A DNA stretch of 16,492 nucleotides from Streptosporangiaceae bacterium (GTDB lineage Bacteria; Actinomycetota; Actinomycetes; Streptosporangiales; Streptosporangiaceae): assembly GCA_030043395.1 (NCBI GenBank), contig JASHXW010000300.1, positions 1 through 16,492 of the forward strand, written 5' to 3'. A program made the translations under genes and the position numbers. Positions within the stretch are counted from its first letter, which is position 1. The number at the start of each line of letters is the position of its first letter. This document shows positions 13,814-16,492 of this stretch, one piece after another. The notes under the pieces are model-generated. The model was not told where the DNA came from and searched no databases. It saw nothing but the letters and a program-made list of their open reading frames with translations.

Positions 13814-15760
13814 GTGGATTGTGCCCCCCAGCAGTCCGGCGAGTCCGAGTCGCCATGGCTTGAGATTATCGTCCCGGCACGCAACGAGGCTGGGCGCCTG
13901 CCGGCCGGGCTCGCGGCGCTGTGCGAGAAGGCGGCAACTCTCCCCGTCAGCACTGAGATCGTGGTAATCGACAGCCTAAGCACGGACTCCACGGCAGACA
14001 TCGTCCGTCAGTGGCCGGTCGGCCCAGTTCCAGTCCGGCTAGTCAGCTGTCGCAGGCGCGGCAAGGGGCGTGCCGTCCGGGCTGGGTTGCTGACGACGCG
14101 TGCTCCCTTCGTCGGTTTCTGCGACGCTGACATGGCGACCGACCTTTCGGCGCTCGACGACGCCATCGCACTCCTGCAATCAGGCGCATCGATGGTGCTC
14201 GGCTCGCGGGCGCACCCTGACTCGCACGTGGAAGCACGCCACAGTCGGCTGCGCAGGGCCGGCGCCTACGTTTTCCGGGCCGTGGCCAGAATGCTGACAT
14301 CGGGCGTGCGCGACAGCCAGTGCGGGTTCAAGTTCTTCGACGGGGACATCGCGAGGGCCGCGGCCATGCCCATGAAGGCGGCCGGGTTCTCCTTCGACAT
14401 CGAGCTGATCGCGCGCTGTCAGCGGCTCGGTGGGAGCCCGATTGAGATCCCGGTGCGGTGGCGTGATGTCGAAGGTTCGACATTTTCCGTGCGTCGTCAC
14501 GGGTTCGCGGCGTTCGCCGAGGTCGGGTTGATCTGGCTGACGCTGGTCAGCGCCAGAGCGCCCCGAAACAGGCGCGGCCGCGATCCAGTGGTAAGGCCCG
14601 GGTCGCCCTCTCCGGTAGCGGGTCGGGTTATCGCCGTCGTCAACTGGCGCGATCCGTGGCATCCCGACAATGGCGGAGCGGAGCGGTACGCGTGGGAAAT
14701 GGCGAGAGGGTTGCAGCGCCGTGGCGCCACGATCAGGTACGTGACCGCGCGTGGTCACGGACAAGGACGCCGCGAACGTCGCGATGGCGTGCAGATCGTC
14801 AGGCTGGGCGGAAAGTGGACTGTCTATCCCCGTGTACTGTCCTGGATGCTGCTTCGCCGCCGCGTCTTCGACGCGGTCATCGACTGCCAGAACGGCATCC
14901 CGTTCTTCACGCCGCTGGTCCTGCCGCGCAGGGTCGGTGTCGTCTGCGTCGTGCATCACGTTCACGACCAGCAGTTCGGCGTGCACTTTCCGCCCTTGCT
15001 CGCTTCGCTAGGCCGATTTCTCGAGGGCCCAGTCGCGCGAAGGTGCTACCGGCGCCGCGCGTCCGCGGCCGTCTCTGAATCAACAGCAAGGGCAATGCGG
15101 GAGCGCCTCGCCTGGCCAGGTCAGATTCACCTGATACCAAACGGGCTCCCGCGCGACCTGGCGGCCTCTCAGGTCAACCTGCCGGACGAGAAGCCAGCGG
15201 CAGGCGGCCAGTCCGTGACGCTCGTCGGGCGAATGGTGGCGCACAAGAGAACAGAGCGGTTGCTCGACGTCGCCGAGCGACTGACCGATGCCGGGATTCG
15301 GATCGACGTGATCGGATCAGGTCCCTGCCTCCCTGCGCTCAGGCGCGAAGTTGCCGCTCGCGGTCTCGGCCAGGTTGTGCACTTGCACGGGTACGTGCAG
15401 GAAGAGCGCAAGCGCGCTTTGGTCGCCTCGTCGGTGCTACACCTGAACACCTCGCAGGGCGAAGGCTGGGGCCTTTGCGTGCTTGAAGCGGCGGCACTCG
15501 GCGTGCCGACAGTTGCCTATGACGTGGATGGCCTGCGCGATGCCGTCCGCGATGGCGAGACGGGCTGGCTGGTCGGGAACTCGGAGCTGATCGAGGACGT
15601 AGCGGAGCGTGCGATCAAGGAGCTGGCTGACCCGCGTCGCCGTGCCGACATAGCGGCCGCGTGCCGTGCCTGGGCAGCACGCTTTGACTGGGACGCCAGC
15701 GCGGGCCTGATGGCCGCGCTCATCGGTACCCTCACCGAGCGGCGGGGCGAGGCTGGGTAG
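13814..15760 (+). CDS. Bifunctional GT2-GT4 glycosyltransferase fusion
   Basis: The 648 residues form two complete glycosyltransferase domains. Residues about 15-245 are a GT2 of the dolichyl/polyprenyl-phosphate glucosyltransferase (ALG5/DPM1) type: EIIVPARNEAG at 17-27, the metal-binding CDADMATDLS at 103-112 and DSQCGFKFF at 167-175. Residues about 270-640 are a GT4 (GT-B fold): NGGAERYAWEMARGL at 286-300 near the acceptor side, then EGWGLCVLEAAALG, giving the E-x7-E pair Glu550/Glu558 that binds the nucleotide-sugar. A basic/Pro-rich linker (about 246-270) joins them. There is no obvious membrane span, so it is probably a cytoplasmic, membrane-associated enzyme. The in-frame TAG at 13796 rules out a longer start. 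No clear ribosome site precedes the GTG, so coupling to the micro-protein is likely. A natural reading is polyprenyl-phosphate sugar donor synthesis plus a sugar addition to a lipid or glycan. Confidence 0.88.
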   Translation: MDCAPQQSGESESPWLEIIVPARNEAGRLPAGLAALCEKAATLPVSTEIVVIDSLSTDSTADIVRQWPVGPVPVRLVSCRRRGKGRAVRAGLLTTRAPFVGFCDADMATDLSALDDAIALLQSGASMVLGSRAHPDSHVEARHSRLRRAGAYVFRAVARMLTSGVRDSQCGFKFFDGDIARAAAMPMKAAGFSFDIELIARCQRLGGSPIEIPVRWRDVEGSTFSVRRHGFAAFAEVGLIWLTLVSARAPRNRRGRDPVVRPGSPSPVAGRVIAVVNWRDPWHPDNGGAERYAWEMARGLQRRGATIRYVTARGHGQGRRERRDGVQIVRLGGKWTVYPRVLSWMLLRRRVFDAVIDCQNGIPFFTPLVLPRRVGVVCVVHHVHDQQFGVHFPPLLASLGRFLEGPVARRCYRRRASAAVSESTARAMRERLAWPGQIHLIPNGLPRDLAASQVNLPDEKPAAGGQSVTLVGRMVAHKRTERLLDVAERLTDAGIRIDVIGSGPCLPALRREVAARGLGQVVHLHGYVQEERKRALVASSVLHLNTSQGEGWGLCVLEAAALGVPTVAYDVDGLRDAVRDGETGWLVGNSELIEDVAERAIKELADPRRRADIAAACRAWAARFDWDASAGLMAALIGTLTERRGEAG

Positions 15761-15767
15761 CCGAGCG

Positions 15768-16492
15768 ATGATCGAGGCACCCCGGCGGACTGGGGCGGCG
15801 CCAGACCGGCCGCCGCAGCCGCCAGCCCTGCCGTCACCGCAGGAGAGCGCTGACCGGCCAGCTGAGGGCCGGATCGGCCTTGCCGACGTATTTCAGCGCA
15901 GGCTGTGGCTCGTCGCGTGCTGCCTTCTACTTGCTGTGCTGGCTTTCGTGGATCGGCCGGGCAACATCATCGCCGACACCAAGCTGGACATGGCGGTGGA
16001 CCCGATTGGCTTCCTCGACCGCGCGCTGCACTTGTGGGACCCGTCGCAGTTCGGTCAGCTGCAAGACCAGGCGTCGGGCTACCTGTTCCCGATGGGACCC
16101 TTTTTCGTCCTCGGAAAGCTCGTCGCGCTACCTGGCTGGGTCGTCCAACGGCTCTGGATCACCGCGGTAGCCGTTGCGGCCTTCCTCGGCATGGTCCGGC
16201 TCGCAGGTCGCCTGGGAATCGGGACTCCGCTCACGCAGGTCATTGGCGCCTTCGCCTACGCGCTGGCTCCCCGAGGACTGACTCTGCTTGGCGTTCTGTC
16301 CGCAGAGTTCCTGCCCGCGGCGATGCTGCCCTGGATTCTTCTGCCACTGGTAAGGGCCGTGCAGCAGGGCCAGACGATCGGCGCGGCAGGCCGTATCCGT
16401 GCCGCCGCGCAGTCGGCCGTCGCCGTAGCGCTGTGCAGCGGAAACAACGCAGCTTCAGTGATCGCGATGCTCACCGCCGCCGGCATCTACCT
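15768..16492 (+). CDS. aftD: AftD-like alpha-(1->3)-arabinofuranosyltransferase homologue (3' end outside window)
   Basis: About 241 N-terminal residues are visible, and the frame is open at the right edge. A Pro-rich cytoplasmic tail (1-40) leads to the first membrane segment (46-62), then NIIADTKLDMAVDPIGFL at 67-83, ALHLWDPSQFGQLQDQASG at 86-104 and YLFPMGPFF at 105-113, a pattern typical of the N-terminus of AftD (DUF3367) proteins. Asp70 and Asp74 are candidates for the GT-C acidic residue. Further hydrophobic segments follow near 127-145, 160-180 and 185-205. Full AftD-like proteins are much longer, usually over 1000 residues. In mycobacteria AftD branches arabinan of the cell wall using decaprenyl-phosphate arabinose; in other actinobacteria the role is unproven. 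It starts 7 bases after the GT2-GT4 stop and is very likely in its operon. Confidence 0.83.
   Translation, partial: MIEAPRRTGAAPDRPPQPPALPSPQESADRPAEGRIGLADVFQRRLWLVACCLLLAVLAFVDRPGNIIADTKLDMAVDPIGFLDRALHLWDPSQFGQLQDQASGYLFPMGPFFVLGKLVALPGWVVQRLWITAVAVAAFLGMVRLAGRLGIGTPLTQVIGAFAYALAPRGLTLLGVLSAEFLPAAMLPWILLPLVRAVQQGQTIGAAGRIRAAAQSAVAVALCSGNNAASVIAMLTAAGIY

Overview
This window is GC-rich, densely packed DNA with short intergenic gaps, GTG starts, ATGA/GTGA gene overlaps and Actinomycetota-type protein families. These include an AftD-like arabinofuranosyltransferase homologue, a DUF2613-like micro-protein, a Tat/lipobox solute-binding protein pair and WS/DGAT-like acyltransferase features. It is most likely a filamentous, non-model actinomycete chromosome. 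The sequence alone does not fix the genus, and I saw no tRNA, rRNA, CRISPR array, transposase or phage gene.

Left half (1-7155, all minus strand): an amine uptake and catabolism cluster. In transcription order it encodes a class III PLP aminotransferase (7155-5653), two tandem paralogous polyamine-type solute-binding lipoproteins (5626-4223 and 4088-2772), a PotB-like permease (2759-1773), a PotC-like permease (1776-835) and the N-terminal part of a dimethylglycine/sarcosine-dehydrogenase-like FAD oxidoreductase (833 to the window edge). No ATP-binding subunit is visible. A near-perfect palindrome sits on the candidate promoter of the aminotransferase, and a related palindrome lies in front of the second binding-protein gene, so both may answer to one TetR-type repressor encoded elsewhere. 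Several proteins carry low-complexity or tandem-repeat segments.

Middle (7156-7834): a divergent intergenic region, a small flavodoxin-fold protein on the plus strand, and a short promoter-like gap.

Right half (7835-16492): a cell-envelope glycan locus. Plus-strand genes encode a polytopic GT-C-like membrane protein, a second polytopic membrane protein, a 45-residue DUF2613-like membrane peptide, a two-domain GT2-GT4 glycosyltransferase fusion and the start of an AftD-like membrane arabinofuranosyltransferase. Between them, on the minus strand, lie a translationally coupled SAM methyltransferase and condensation/WS-DGAT-type acyltransferase. Together these could make, export-side polymerise and decorate (methylate, acylate) a surface polysaccharide or glycolipid; the product is unknown. 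The GT2-GT4 fusion, the adjoining micro-protein and the methyl/acyl-transferase pair are the most unusual parts.
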